From positions 1 to 11,306 of the forward strand of contig CAMAWK010000064.1 in NCBI GenBank assembly GCA_945861915.1: a stretch of 11,306 nucleotides of DNA, given 5' to 3'. The position numbers and the translations under genes were made by a program. The DNA is from Flavobacterium psychrophilum. GTDB lineage: Bacteria > Bacteroidota > Bacteroidia > Flavobacteriales > Flavobacteriaceae. A model generated the notes under the pieces. The model saw only the letters and a program-made list of their open reading frames with translations, searched no databases and was not told where the DNA came from. Each line of letters starts with the position of its first letter. The stretch's first letter is position 1. Below are positions 1-7,239 of the stretch, piece by piece.

Positions 1-37
1 CTTCATAAACTCGAATAGCTATTTAATAAATACATAA

Positions 38-1552
<1,515 letters not shown>

Positions 1553-1559
1553 TTAAGCT

Positions 1560-1622
1560 GGAAGCTAGAAGTTAGAAGTTAGAAGTCAGAAGTTAGAAGT
1601 CAGAAGTCAGAAGTTAGAAGTT
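1560..1622 (+). repeat. Heptamer tandem repeat, purine-rich arm (nine units)
   Basis: Eight exact tandem units of AGAAGT(T/C) run from 1567 to 1622, preceded by a degenerate unit GGAAGCT at 1560-1566. The array starts 7 nt after the atpD stop codon and lies inside the presumed atpD-atpC transcript. Only the seventh base varies (T or C). It faces a matching nine-unit pyrimidine-rich array at 1651-1713. Confidence 0.93.
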
Positions 1623-1650
1623 ATAGAATTAAAACGCTAAATTTCCATCA

Positions 1651-1713
1651 TCAATCTTCATTCTTCAATCTTCAATCTTCCCTCTCCCATCTTCCCTCTT
1701 CCATCTTCTAACT
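1651..1713 (-). repeat. Heptamer tandem repeat, pyrimidine-rich arm (nine units)
   Basis: Nine consecutive 7-nt units, in order TCAATCT, TCATTCT, TCAATCT, TCAATCT, TCCCTCT, CCCATCT, TCCCTCT, TCCATCT and TCTAACT, end 8 nt before the atpC start. Read on the minus strand they are AGA-led heptamers like those of the array at 1560-1622. The two arrays therefore form a large imperfect inverted repeat with a 28-nt spacer. The outermost part is exact: CTTCTAACT at 1705-1713 is complementary to AGTTAGAAG in the left arm. Elsewhere GAAG/CTTC can pair once every 7 nt, with mismatches between. Confidence 0.88.
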
Positions 1714-1721
1714 CAAACAAA

Positions 1722-2003
1722 ATGATTTTAGAAATAGTATCACCAGAAGCAAAATTATTTTCAGGCGAAATAACTTCCATTTCACTTCCTGGAGTGGATG
1801 GGCATTTTCAAATGTTGAATAATCACGCGCCAATAGTTTCAACGCTACAAAAGGGAACTGTGAAAATCACAGCTACAAATTTTATATTTAATAAAGAAAC
1901 CGAAAGTTTATTCACAAAAGTAAATGATCAAAATTATACTCTTAGTATTCAATCAGGAACGATTGAAATGAAAGACAATAAAGCAATTGTTCTTGTAGAT
2001 TAA
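1722..2003 (+). CDS. atpC: ATP synthase F1 subunit epsilon (short form)
   Basis: Epsilon subunit of the F1 central stalk, which binds gamma and the c-ring and couples rotation to catalysis. The 93 aa match the N-terminal beta-sandwich of the family, with EIVSPEAKLFSGEITSISLPG at the start, then GHFQMLNNHAPIVSTLQKG (27-45), and the typical final strands ending in GTIEMKDNKAIVLVD. The E. coli protein is about 139 aa. The C-terminal two-helix domain that can inhibit ATP hydrolysis is absent here: the frame closes at a normal TAA straight after the beta-sandwich and a terminator follows, so this is a natural short form and not a frameshift. The gene lies 169 nt after atpD, an unusually long gap for two subunits of one complex, filled by the heptamer arrays. 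Confidence 0.95.
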   Translation: MILEIVSPEAKLFSGEITSISLPGVDGHFQMLNNHAPIVSTLQKGTVKITATNFIFNKETESLFTKVNDQNYTLSIQSGTIEMKDNKAIVLVD

Positions 2004-2017
2004 ATTGTTTTAGATTT

Positions 2018-2066
2018 TAAAAATAAGTAAGCCGTTTCAAAAATTGAAACGGCTTACTTATTTTTA
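2018..2066. terminator. Bidirectional intrinsic terminator after atpC
   Basis: A perfect 23-bp inverted repeat has arms at 2018-2040 and 2044-2066 with an AAA loop. The stem base is A/T-rich on both sides (AAAAATAAGTAAGCC against GGCTTACTTATTTTT), giving a T-rich tail in both directions. It ends the atpDC transcript and can also stop minus-strand transcription coming from the tRNA side. Confidence 0.9.
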
Positions 2067-2099
2067 GAAACGATACAGAAAAATGATCAAGATGAATTT

Positions 2100-2110
2100 T
2101 GTACCCGGAG
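2100..2110 (-). repeat. Short copy of the tRNA-Leu 3' end
   Basis: The 11 nt TGTACCCGGAG repeat exactly the sequence at 2177-2187, which is the 3' acceptor strand, discriminator base and first flanking bases of tRNA-Leu on the minus strand. The copy lies downstream of the tRNA and beyond the tRNA terminator. No further tRNA body is recognisable next to it. It may be a remnant of a lost tandem tRNA copy; chance is possible at this length. Confidence 0.5.
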
Positions 2111-2140
2111 TCTTCTCAAAAAACGGACTCGTTTCGTAAC

Positions 2141-2169
2141 AAAAAAAGCTGTCAAAAATGACAGCTTTT
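2141..2169 (-). terminator. Intrinsic terminator of tRNA-Leu
   Basis: Read on the minus strand, an 11-bp stem AAAAGCTGTCA/TGACAGCTTTT (arms 2159-2169 and 2144-2154) has a 4-nt loop and ends in a run of seven T (2147-2141). It lies 9 nt after the 3' end of tRNA-Leu and reads in the same direction. Confidence 0.88.
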
Positions 2170-2178
2170 CGAATAATG

Positions 2179-2258
2179 TACCCGGAGCCGGAGTCGAACC
2201 GGCACGGTTTCCCACAGGTGTTTGAGACCAGCGCGTCTACCAATTCCGCCATCCGGGC
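2179..2258 (-). tRNA. tRNA-Leu (anticodon CAA)
   Basis: The reverse complement folds as a class II tRNA of 80 nt without an encoded CCA. The acceptor stem GCCCGGA/TCCGGGT has a terminal G-U pair, followed by discriminator A73, the leucine identity base. The D arm is GCGGAATTGGTAGACGC. The anticodon loop CTCAAAC gives anticodon CAA (plus-strand 2222-2224), which reads UUG codons. The anticodon stem CTGGT/ACCTG carries one U-U mismatch at its second pair. A long variable arm (GTGGGAAACCGT region) and a perfect T stem GCCGG/CCGGC around TTCGACT complete it. The 3' flank reads CAT, so CCA must be added enzymatically. It is the only minus-strand gene in the window. Confidence 0.96.
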
Positions 2259-2313
2259 AATTAGTTGCTCAAGAGTTATGATTTATTTTTATAAAAAATA
2301 AAAGTAAAACAGT

Positions 2314-2322
2314 CATCCGGGC
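2314..2322 (-). repeat. Short copy of the tRNA-Leu 5' end
   Basis: CATCCGGGC here is identical to 2250-2258, the first nine bases (GCCCGGATG on the minus strand) of tRNA-Leu. It lies 55 nt upstream of the tRNA in the direction of transcription. Together with the 3'-end copy at 2100-2110 it means the tRNA is bracketed by a stray 5' end before it and a stray 3' end after it. No D arm follows the fragment. Confidence 0.45.
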
Positions 2323-2409
2323 TTAGCAGACATGAAATAACAACCGCTATTTCGACGCAATAAAAGAGTGGATTTTAATAAACTAATCTCCCTTTCCTTT
2401 AACACGGTG

Positions 2410-2417
2410 CAAATGTA
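2410..2417 (-). promoter_or_regulatory. Putative -7 element (TAnnTTTG) for tRNA-Leu
   Basis: On the minus strand the sequence is TACATTTG, a full match to the Bacteroidota -7 element, followed by CACC. Transcription from here would run about 145 nt before the tRNA 5' end, passing through the tRNA-like fragment at 2314-2322. A weaker, closer candidate is TACTTTTA on the minus strand at 2299-2306 (one mismatch). No clear -33 TTG lies at the usual distance from the 2410 element. Confidence 0.5.
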
Positions 2418-2481
2418 AAAAATTATAATCAAATTCCACTAAATTTCTCTAAAATTTCCTTTCTTAGTTCAATTTAATTCC

Positions 2482-2489
2482 TAAATTTG
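2482..2489 (+). promoter_or_regulatory. Putative -7 element (TAnnTTTG) for prs
   Basis: TAAATTTG matches the Bacteroidota -7 consensus, is followed by CACC and lies 48 nt before the prs start, giving an expected leader of about 40 nt. No convincing -33 TTG is seen. The segment ATTTGCACC (2485-2493) is the exact inverse of GGTGCAAAT at 2406-2414 in the opposing tRNA promoter candidate. The rest of 2323-2481 holds nothing else I recognise. Confidence 0.6.
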
Positions 2490-2537
2490 CACCTCGTTAA
2501 AAATAAATAGACTAACTAATTATAAAACAATAAATTA

Positions 2538-3479
2538 ATGTCACACCTAGAACCAGAAGCTAAAATTTTTGCCTGTTCGCAAAGTGTTTACCTCGCAGAG
2601 AAGATGGCCAAACAATATGGCATTCCTTTAGGTAAAATGACAATGTCTAACTATAGTGATGGAGAATTTCAGCCGTCTTATGAGGAGTCAATAAGAGGTT
2701 TACGTGTTTTTATTATTTGTTCTACTTTTCCAAGTTCAGATAATTTAATGGAATTATTATTAATGATTGACGCTGCAAAACGTGCATCGGCAAGACATAT
2801 AACAGCAGTTATTCCTTATTTCGGTTGGGCTAGACAAGATAGAAAAGATAAACCAAGAGTCCCAATTGGAGCTAAATTAGTAGCTAAACTATTAGAAACA
2901 GCAGGTGCAACTAGAATCATGACGATGGATTTACATGCTGATCAAATTCAAGGATTTTTCGAAAAACCAGTAGATCATTTGTTTGCATCGACTATATTTT
3001 TGCCTTACGTAGAAAGTTTAAATCTAGATAATTTGATGATCGCTTCTCCAGATATGGGAGGTTCTAAAAGAGCCTATGCATATTCTAAATTTTTAAATTC
3101 AGAGGTGGTTATTTGTTACAAACAACGAAAAGCTGCTAATGTAATTGAAACAATGGAACTCATAGGAGAAGTAAAAGGCAAAAATGTAATTCTTGTAGAT
3201 GATATGATTGATACCGGAGGAACATTAGCAAGAGCTGCAGATTTGATGATGGAAAAAGGAGCGTTGAGTGTGAGAGCTATTTGTACACATCCTATTTTAT
3301 CTGGAGGTGCTTACGAAAAAATAGAAAATTCAAAACTATTAGAATTAATAGTTACAGATTCTATTCCGTTAAAAAAAGAATCAAATAAAATAAAAGTGGT
3401 TAGTTGTGCGCCACTTTTTGCAGAAGTAATGCACATGGTACAACACAATAATTCCATCAGTGGAAAATTTTTGATGTAA
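2538..3479 (+). CDS. prs: Ribose-phosphate pyrophosphokinase (PRPP synthetase)
   Basis: Cytoplasmic enzyme making 5-phosphoribosyl-1-diphosphate from ribose 5-phosphate and ATP, the precursor of purines, pyrimidines, NAD, histidine and tryptophan. The 313 aa match the usual length of class I bacterial enzymes. Motifs in order: SDGEFQPSYEESIRG (40-54), the ATP-binding flexible loop around YFGWARQDRKDKPR (94-107), DLHADQIQGFF with H133 (131-141), the catalytic-loop basic residues in CYKQRK (193-198), and the PRPP-binding signature VILVDDMIDTGGTL (217-230). The ATG is preceded by an A-rich leader without a Shine-Dalgarno sequence, normal for this phylum, and gives the expected N-terminus (AKIFACSQS). 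rplY follows 80 nt later with no terminator or -7 element between them, so the two are probably cotranscribed. In many bacteria rplY/ctc also lies next to prs. Confidence 0.97.
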   Translation: MSHLEPEAKIFACSQSVYLAEKMAKQYGIPLGKMTMSNYSDGEFQPSYEESIRGLRVFIICSTFPSSDNLMELLLMIDAAKRASARHITAVIPYFGWARQDRKDKPRVPIGAKLVAKLLETAGATRIMTMDLHADQIQGFFEKPVDHLFASTIFLPYVESLNLDNLMIASPDMGGSKRAYAYSKFLNSEVVICYKQRKAANVIETMELIGEVKGKNVILVDDMIDTGGTLARAADLMMEKGALSVRAICTHPILSGGAYEKIENSKLLELIVTDSIPLKKESNKIKVVSCAPLFAEVMHMVQHNNSISGKFLM

Positions 3480-3487
3480 AAAATAAG

Positions 3488-3508
3488 TTGGAAGACGGAA
3501 GTAGGAAG
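3488..3508 (+). repeat. Heptamer tandem repeat, three units
   Basis: Three tandem 7-nt units TTGGAAG, ACGGAAG and TAGGAAG start 9 nt after the prs stop. They share the 7-nt period, purine bias and GAAG core of the array after atpD (1560-1622), and occupy the same kind of place: just after a stop codon, before the next gene of the same transcript. Confidence 0.65.
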
Positions 3509-3559
3509 TCAAAAATGTTTAAAATCAGAGTTTAATAATTAACTATATAAATTTTTACA

Positions 3560-4168
3560 ATGAAATCGATTACAATTAAAGGATCAGAAAGAGAAAGCGT
3601 AGGCAAAGTTGCGACTAAAGCCTTACGTAATGCTGGAGCGGTTCCTTGCGTGTTATACGGAGGAAATCAACCAGTGCATTTTTCAGCAGATGAAAAAGCA
3701 TTCAAAAGCTTGGTTTACACTCCAAATGCACACACAGTTGTGATAGATCTTGGAAAAGAAACCTATAATGCTGTTTTACAAGACATTCAGGTTCACCCAG
3801 TGTCTGACAAAATTTTACACATTGATTTCTTTCAATTAAATGAAAGCAAAGAAATCACCATGGAAGTACCTGTTAAAATCGTTGGAACTTCTCCAGGGGT
3901 TTTATTAGGAGGCGATTTACGTTTAAATCAAAGAAGATTAAAAGTAAAAGCATTGCCTAAAAATCTTCCTGATTTTGTGGAGGCTAACATTTCGGAACTT
4001 CAAATGGGGAATAAATTGTATGTAACTAAAGTAGAGGTAAAAGACTTCAAATTGATGCATCCAGATAATACTGTTATTTGTCAAGTGAAGATTTCACGTG
4101 CCGCTATGAAAGCAGCTCAAGAGGCAGCAAAAGCAGCAAAAGCCCCTGCAGGGAAAAAGAAAAAATAA
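3560..4168 (+). CDS. rplY: 50S ribosomal protein L25 (CTC/TL5 type)
   Basis: Binds 5S rRNA in the large ribosomal subunit at the central protuberance. At 202 aa it is the long, two-domain CTC form, not the roughly 94-aa E. coli L25. The N-terminal 5S-binding beta domain covers about 1-92, with VPCVLYGG (28-35) and the conserved [19 protein letters not shown] (75-93). A C-terminal beta domain (about 93-180) includes [19 protein letters not shown] tail of alanine and lysine (about 180-202) ends in KKKK and is probably disordered and RNA-binding. In Bacillus the homologue Ctc is a general stress protein; whether that holds here cannot be read from the sequence. The gene follows prs and is closed by a strong terminator 20 nt after its stop. 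Its short A/T-rich leader has no recognisable promoter. Confidence 0.95.
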   Translation: MKSITIKGSERESVGKVATKALRNAGAVPCVLYGGNQPVHFSADEKAFKSLVYTPNAHTVVIDLGKETYNAVLQDIQVHPVSDKILHIDFFQLNESKEITMEVPVKIVGTSPGVLLGGDLRLNQRRLKVKALPKNLPDFVEANISELQMGNKLYVTKVEVKDFKLMHPDNTVICQVKISRAAMKAAQEAAKAAKAPAGKKKK

Positions 4169-4188
4169 TATTTTTCATATTATTCAGG

Positions 4189-4220
4189 AAAGCATCAGTT
4201 TTAAAACTGGTGCTTTTTTT
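4189..4220 (+). terminator. Intrinsic terminator after rplY
   Basis: Stem AAAGCATCAGTT/AACTGGTGCTTT (arms 4189-4200 and 4205-4216, one G-T pair, 12 bp) with loop TTAA is followed by a continuous T run to 4220. It closes the prs-rplY unit. Confidence 0.92.
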
Positions 4221-4230
4221 GTTTCATAAA

Positions 4231-4268
4231 GCTTCCAACTTTCAAATGATTGAAAGCTTTTAGGAAGC
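4231..4268. other. Two-tier inverted repeat between rplY and pth
   Basis: An inner 7-bp hairpin CTTTCAA/TTGAAAG (4239-4245, 4250-4256, loop ATGA) is enclosed by a 6-bp outer pair GCTTCC/GGAAGC (4231-4236, 4263-4268) with unpaired AA and CTTTTA joints. It starts 10 nt after the rplY terminator and ends 24 nt before the pth -7 element. It lacks a downstream T run, so it may be a back-up terminator, an operator or an RNA-stability element. Confidence 0.5.
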
Positions 4269-4292
4269 CTTTAAAAATTAAAAAATTAGGTT

Positions 4293-4300
4293 TACTTTTG
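4293..4300 (+). promoter_or_regulatory. Putative -7 element (TAnnTTTG) for pth
   Basis: TACTTTTG matches the -7 consensus and is followed by CA, as in the other candidates here. It sits after the rplY terminator and gives an expected leader of about 70 nt before the pth GTG. No -33 TTG is seen at the usual spacing. Confidence 0.55.
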
Positions 4301-4379
4301 CAATGAGTTGTTTTGAATAGGAAGACAATTTTCAAAAAAACAACATTGGTTCACGAATCAAAATAACAATCCAAAAGGC

Positions 4380-4949
4380 GTGAGTACTAAGTTTTTAATT
4401 GTGGGTTTAGGTAATATTGGAGCTGAGTATGTAAACACGAGGCACAATATTGGTTTTAAAATAGTCGATTTTTTAGCTAAAAAAGAAGGAATTAATTTTG
4501 AAACTGTAAAACTGGGTTCTATGGCGGAATTCAAATGGAAGGGGAAAACGTTTTTGCTTTTAAAACCCAATACGTATATGAACTTGAGCGGAAAAGCTGT
4601 AAAATATTGGTTAGATAAAGAGAAAATTTCACCTGAAAATTGTTTAATTATTACCGATGATTTGAATCTCTCTTTCGGAACCATTCGGCTAAAGCCAAAA
4701 GGCAGTGATGGCGGACACAATGGACTAAAGAGCATTCAAGCCACATTGAACACAACCGAATATCCACGATTTCGATTTGGAATCAGTGACGAATTCAAAA
4801 AAGGCAAACAAGTAGATTATGTTTTGGGGGAATGGGACGAAATAGAAAAAGCGTCTTTACCTGAGCGATTAGAATTGGGTTCTGAAATAATAAAATCATT
4901 TGGCATGAGTGGTTTAGAAAATACAATGACTACTTTTAACGGCAAATAG
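4380..4949 (+). CDS. pth: Peptidyl-tRNA hydrolase (GTG start)
   Basis: Cytoplasmic hydrolase that cleaves the ester bond of peptidyl-tRNAs dropped from ribosomes, recycling tRNA. At 189 aa it is close to the usual 190-200. Motifs: FLIVGLGNIGAEYVNTRHNIGF near the start with N12 and catalytic H22, KPNTYMNLSG (62-71, N68), TDDLNLSFG (92-100, D93) and GGHNGLKSI (111-119, N114). These are the residues known to be active or to bind substrate in E. coli Pth. The start is GTG: no ATG, GTG or TTG lies in frame between the upstream stop at 4314-4316 and 4380, and the next ATG is residue 49, past the active site. The frame upstream of the GTG is open (about 20 codons), so a non-canonical longer start is possible but unsupported. 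The metalloprotease gene begins 19 nt after the stop, so cotranscription is likely. Confidence 0.95.
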   Translation: MSTKFLIVGLGNIGAEYVNTRHNIGFKIVDFLAKKEGINFETVKLGSMAEFKWKGKTFLLLKPNTYMNLSGKAVKYWLDKEKISPENCLIITDDLNLSFGTIRLKPKGSDGGHNGLKSIQATLNTTEYPRFRFGISDEFKKGKQVDYVLGEWDEIEKASLPERLELGSEIIKSFGMSGLENTMTTFNGK

Positions 4950-4968
4950 ATTAAAATCTTACAGATAA

Positions 4969-7062
4969 ATGAAAAAAGCGAAAGTTACTCTTTTAGTTAA
5001 ATTATACATAGTCATTTATATTATTACATCATTTTCGGCATTTGCACAGCAAGTACAGAAAAGCAAACCAACTAATTTTTTACAAAAAAAATCAAATGTT
5101 GGCGTGATTCGATGTGCTACAACAGAAAATGAAGAACGATTACAATTGAAAAATTCAAATCGGATGAACAAGAACCAATTTGAGAATTGGCTTTCTCCGA
5201 TTATTTCCAAGCAAAAACAAAACAGCGCAACGAATAAAACAGGAATTACCATTTATACAATTCCAGTTGTGATTCATATCATTCATAATGGCGATCCCAT
5301 AAATACAAGTAGCTCACATTCTGGCGAAAACATTTCTGATGCCCAAGCTTCCTCACAGATTACGGTATTAAATCAAGATTTTAGAAAAATGTTCGGAACT
5401 CCCGGTTTTGGTAACACTGGGTACAAATTAGGGGTTGATTGTTTAATCAATTTTGTTTTGGCAAAACAAGATCCTTACGGCGTTTTAACTTCTGGAATTG
5501 AACATATCAATTTAGGAAAAGGAGATTGGACAAATATAGAAGTAGATGCTTTGGTTAAACCAGGAACTATATGGGATCCTACTAAATATCTTAATATTTG
5601 GGTGGTAAAATTTTCAGTCGATTTATTAGGCTACGCTCAATTTCCTTCAAACTCAAATTTATCAGGGTTAAACTCATCAGGAGGGGATATTGATACGGAA
5701 GGGATTGTGATTAATTATAATGCAATTGGAACAAATGCACAAAATGACGGTTCTTTTGAATTAAATAGTTTTTATGATATGGGTCGAACCGCCACTCATG
5801 AAATAGGTCATTTTTTAGGACTTAGACATATTTGGGGAGATGGCGATGGTGATAGCGAAACATTGGAAACGGATTGTTCGGCATCTGATTTTTGTTCAGA
5901 CACACCTCAAGCTGGATATGAACATTATACATGTGGTGTTTTTGATACTTGCCCAGCAATTATAGGAAATGACATGACCGAAAACTATATGGACTATACA
6001 AACGATGCTTGTTTGAACACTTTCACAGCAGGTCAAAGAGACAGAATGGTGGCGGTAATGACTAACTCTCCCAGACGAAAAGAATTAGCAACTTCAACTG
6101 TTGCTAATCCTGGTTTTGTAAAAACTTTGGATGGGGCTTTAAGAAACCTATTTATTATGAACTCAGTCTGCAACTCTAGTTTCACGCCATCCATAAATAT
6201 CGAAAATAAAGGGACGAATACAATTCAAACCGCTACAATTACCTATAAAATTGACAATGCAAATCCCAAAACTTTTATTTGGAATGGGAATCTTACACAA
6301 AACGCATCGGAATTAATTAGTATTCCCGAAATAGTTTCTTCAACAGGAACACATGTGTTCAATGCTGAAATTACCACTTTAAACGATGCAACAGACTTAA
6401 ATGTGTTAAATGACAGCACCTCCAAAAGTTATACTATTCCACCAATTAGTCAATTATCAGGTGATTCAACACCAAAAATCATTTTGACTTTACAATGTGA
6501 TAGAGATGGAAGTGAAACTACTTGGACTGTAAAAAACAGTAGTGGTTCGACCTTGTACCAAGGTGGTCCATATGAAGATGCGGTTTCATCAACAAAACTT
6601 AAGGCTCCAATTACACAAGTTTTTGATCTTCAAGATGGGGATTGTTATACTTTTACTATTAATGATTCCTATGGAGACGGAATTAATACAAATGGAGGAT
6701 TAGGTAGTTATTCTCTAAAAGACGAAAACAATATACTATTTGCTTCGGGTAGCACTTTTCAATTTAACGAATCGAAAGGTTTTAGTTTTGGGAGTTTAAA
6801 TAATTCGTCATTTGAAACTTCAAGCGAGGTGTATTTGTATCCAAACCCAACAAAAGAGTCTTTAAATATAAATTTACCAACTAGTTTGGGTTTGCCAACT
6901 AGTTATTATATTACCAATAACTTAGGCAAAATAATTCGTAAAAAAGCGGTGTTGAAAGATATAGATTTGAATGTAAACACTTCATCCTTGACTAGAGGAG
7001 TTTATTTTATTACTCTTAAAAAAGACAATCAAAAAAGAACCTTAAAGTTTATCAAAGAATAA
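4969..7062 (+). CDS. Secreted M43 (pappalysin-type) metalloprotease, T9SS substrate, paralogue 1
   Basis: Predicted exported zinc endopeptidase of the M43 family (cytophagalysin/ulilysin group). Order of parts in 697 aa: Sec signal peptide (1 to about 27, hydrophobic core, AFA-QQ cleavage); propeptide to about 95 with a single cysteine C49 in IRCATTENE; catalytic domain about 96-370 with zinc site HEIGHFLGLRH (H277, E278, H281, H287) and Met-turn NYMDYT (M341); CARDB-like beta domain about 400-490; a module with GSETTW (514-519) and CYTFTINDSYGDGI (559-572); T9SS type A sorting tail from about 621 (VYLYPNPTKE) ending RTLKFIKE. Zinc site, glutamate and Met-turn are intact, so activity is likely. 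The tail should direct transit through the T9SS and release or surface attachment. It starts 19 nt after pth without its own promoter motif, so it may be read from the pth promoter. The next gene is a paralogue of nearly equal length. The substrate is unknown. Confidence 0.93.
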   Translation: MKKAKVTLLVKLYIVIYIITSFSAFAQQVQKSKPTNFLQKKSNVGVIRCATTENEERLQLKNSNRMNKNQFENWLSPIISKQKQNSATNKTGITIYTIPVVIHIIHNGDPINTSSSHSGENISDAQASSQITVLNQDFRKMFGTPGFGNTGYKLGVDCLINFVLAKQDPYGVLTSGIEHINLGKGDWTNIEVDALVKPGTIWDPTKYLNIWVVKFSVDLLGYAQFPSNSNLSGLNSSGGDIDTEGIVINYNAIGTNAQNDGSFELNSFYDMGRTATHEIGHFLGLRHIWGDGDGDSETLETDCSASDFCSDTPQAGYEHYTCGVFDTCPAIIGNDMTENYMDYTNDACLNTFTAGQRDRMVAVMTNSPRRKELATSTVANPGFVKTLDGALRNLFIMNSVCNSSFTPSINIENKGTNTIQTATITYKIDNANPKTFIWNGNLTQNASELISIPEIVSSTGTHVFNAEITTLNDATDLNVLNDSTSKSYTIPPISQLSGDSTPKIILTLQCDRDGSETTWTVKNSSGSTLYQGGPYEDAVSSTKLKAPITQVFDLQDGDCYTFTINDSYGDGINTNGGLGSYSLKDENNILFASGSTFQFNESKGFSFGSLNNSSFETSSEVYLYPNPTKESLNINLPTSLGLPTSYYITNNLGKIIRKKAVLKDIDLNVNTSSLTRGVYFITLKKDNQKRTLKFIKE

Positions 7063-7080
7063 TTTCGAGTAGAAATTATT
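7058..7080 (+). terminator. Weak hairpin at the end of the first protease gene
   Basis: Inverted repeat AATAATTTC/GAAATTATT (7058-7066 and 7072-7080, 9 bp, loop GAGTA) overlaps the stop codon. It is A/T-rich and only a short T-poor sequence follows, so termination would be inefficient. The remaining gap to 7210 shows nothing else I recognise. Confidence 0.35.
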
Positions 7081-7210
7081 TAATAGACAAGATGCTAAAA
7101 GAATATTTGGTAAAATAATACATTTATTTTTTCGTTAAATAACTCATACTGTTCTACTTTATAGATTTATTTTTATGGTATTTACATAAATTTTGCTTTT
7201 GAAAAGTTTG

Positions 7211-7218
7211 TAACTTTG
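7211..7218 (+). promoter_or_regulatory. Putative -7 element (TAnnTTTG) for the second protease
   Basis: TAACTTTG matches the -7 consensus 22 nt before the ATG. A TTTTG stands at 7191-7195, starting 20 nt before the -7 element, and may be the -33 element (gap 15 nt). The expected leader is very short, about 15 nt. This suggests that the second protease gene is transcribed on its own. Confidence 0.6.
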
Positions 7219-7239
7219 AAATATATTTTGCTTTAAATA

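Noticed and set aside
1560..1713. CRISPR array
   Set aside because: Units are 7 nt, directly adjoining, without spacers, and no cas gene is nearby.
2064..2252. 62-aa minus-strand reading frame beginning MAELVDALVSNTCGKP
   Set aside because: It is the translation of the tRNA-Leu gene and its terminator; this peptide start is a typical artefact of translated tRNA-Leu sequence.
4078..4263. 61-aa plus-strand frame over the rplY end and terminator
   Set aside because: It is out of frame with rplY, runs through the terminator hairpin and has no recognisable content.
4303..4320. Five-codon leader peptide (ATG to TAG) upstream of pth
   Set aside because: The ATG falls just after the -7 element, at or before the expected transcript start, and such short frames are expected by chance.
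4358..4735. 125-aa minus-strand reading frame
   Set aside because: It lies wholly over the start and core of pth, which has all family motifs; the antisense peptide resembles no family I know and has no promoter or leader.
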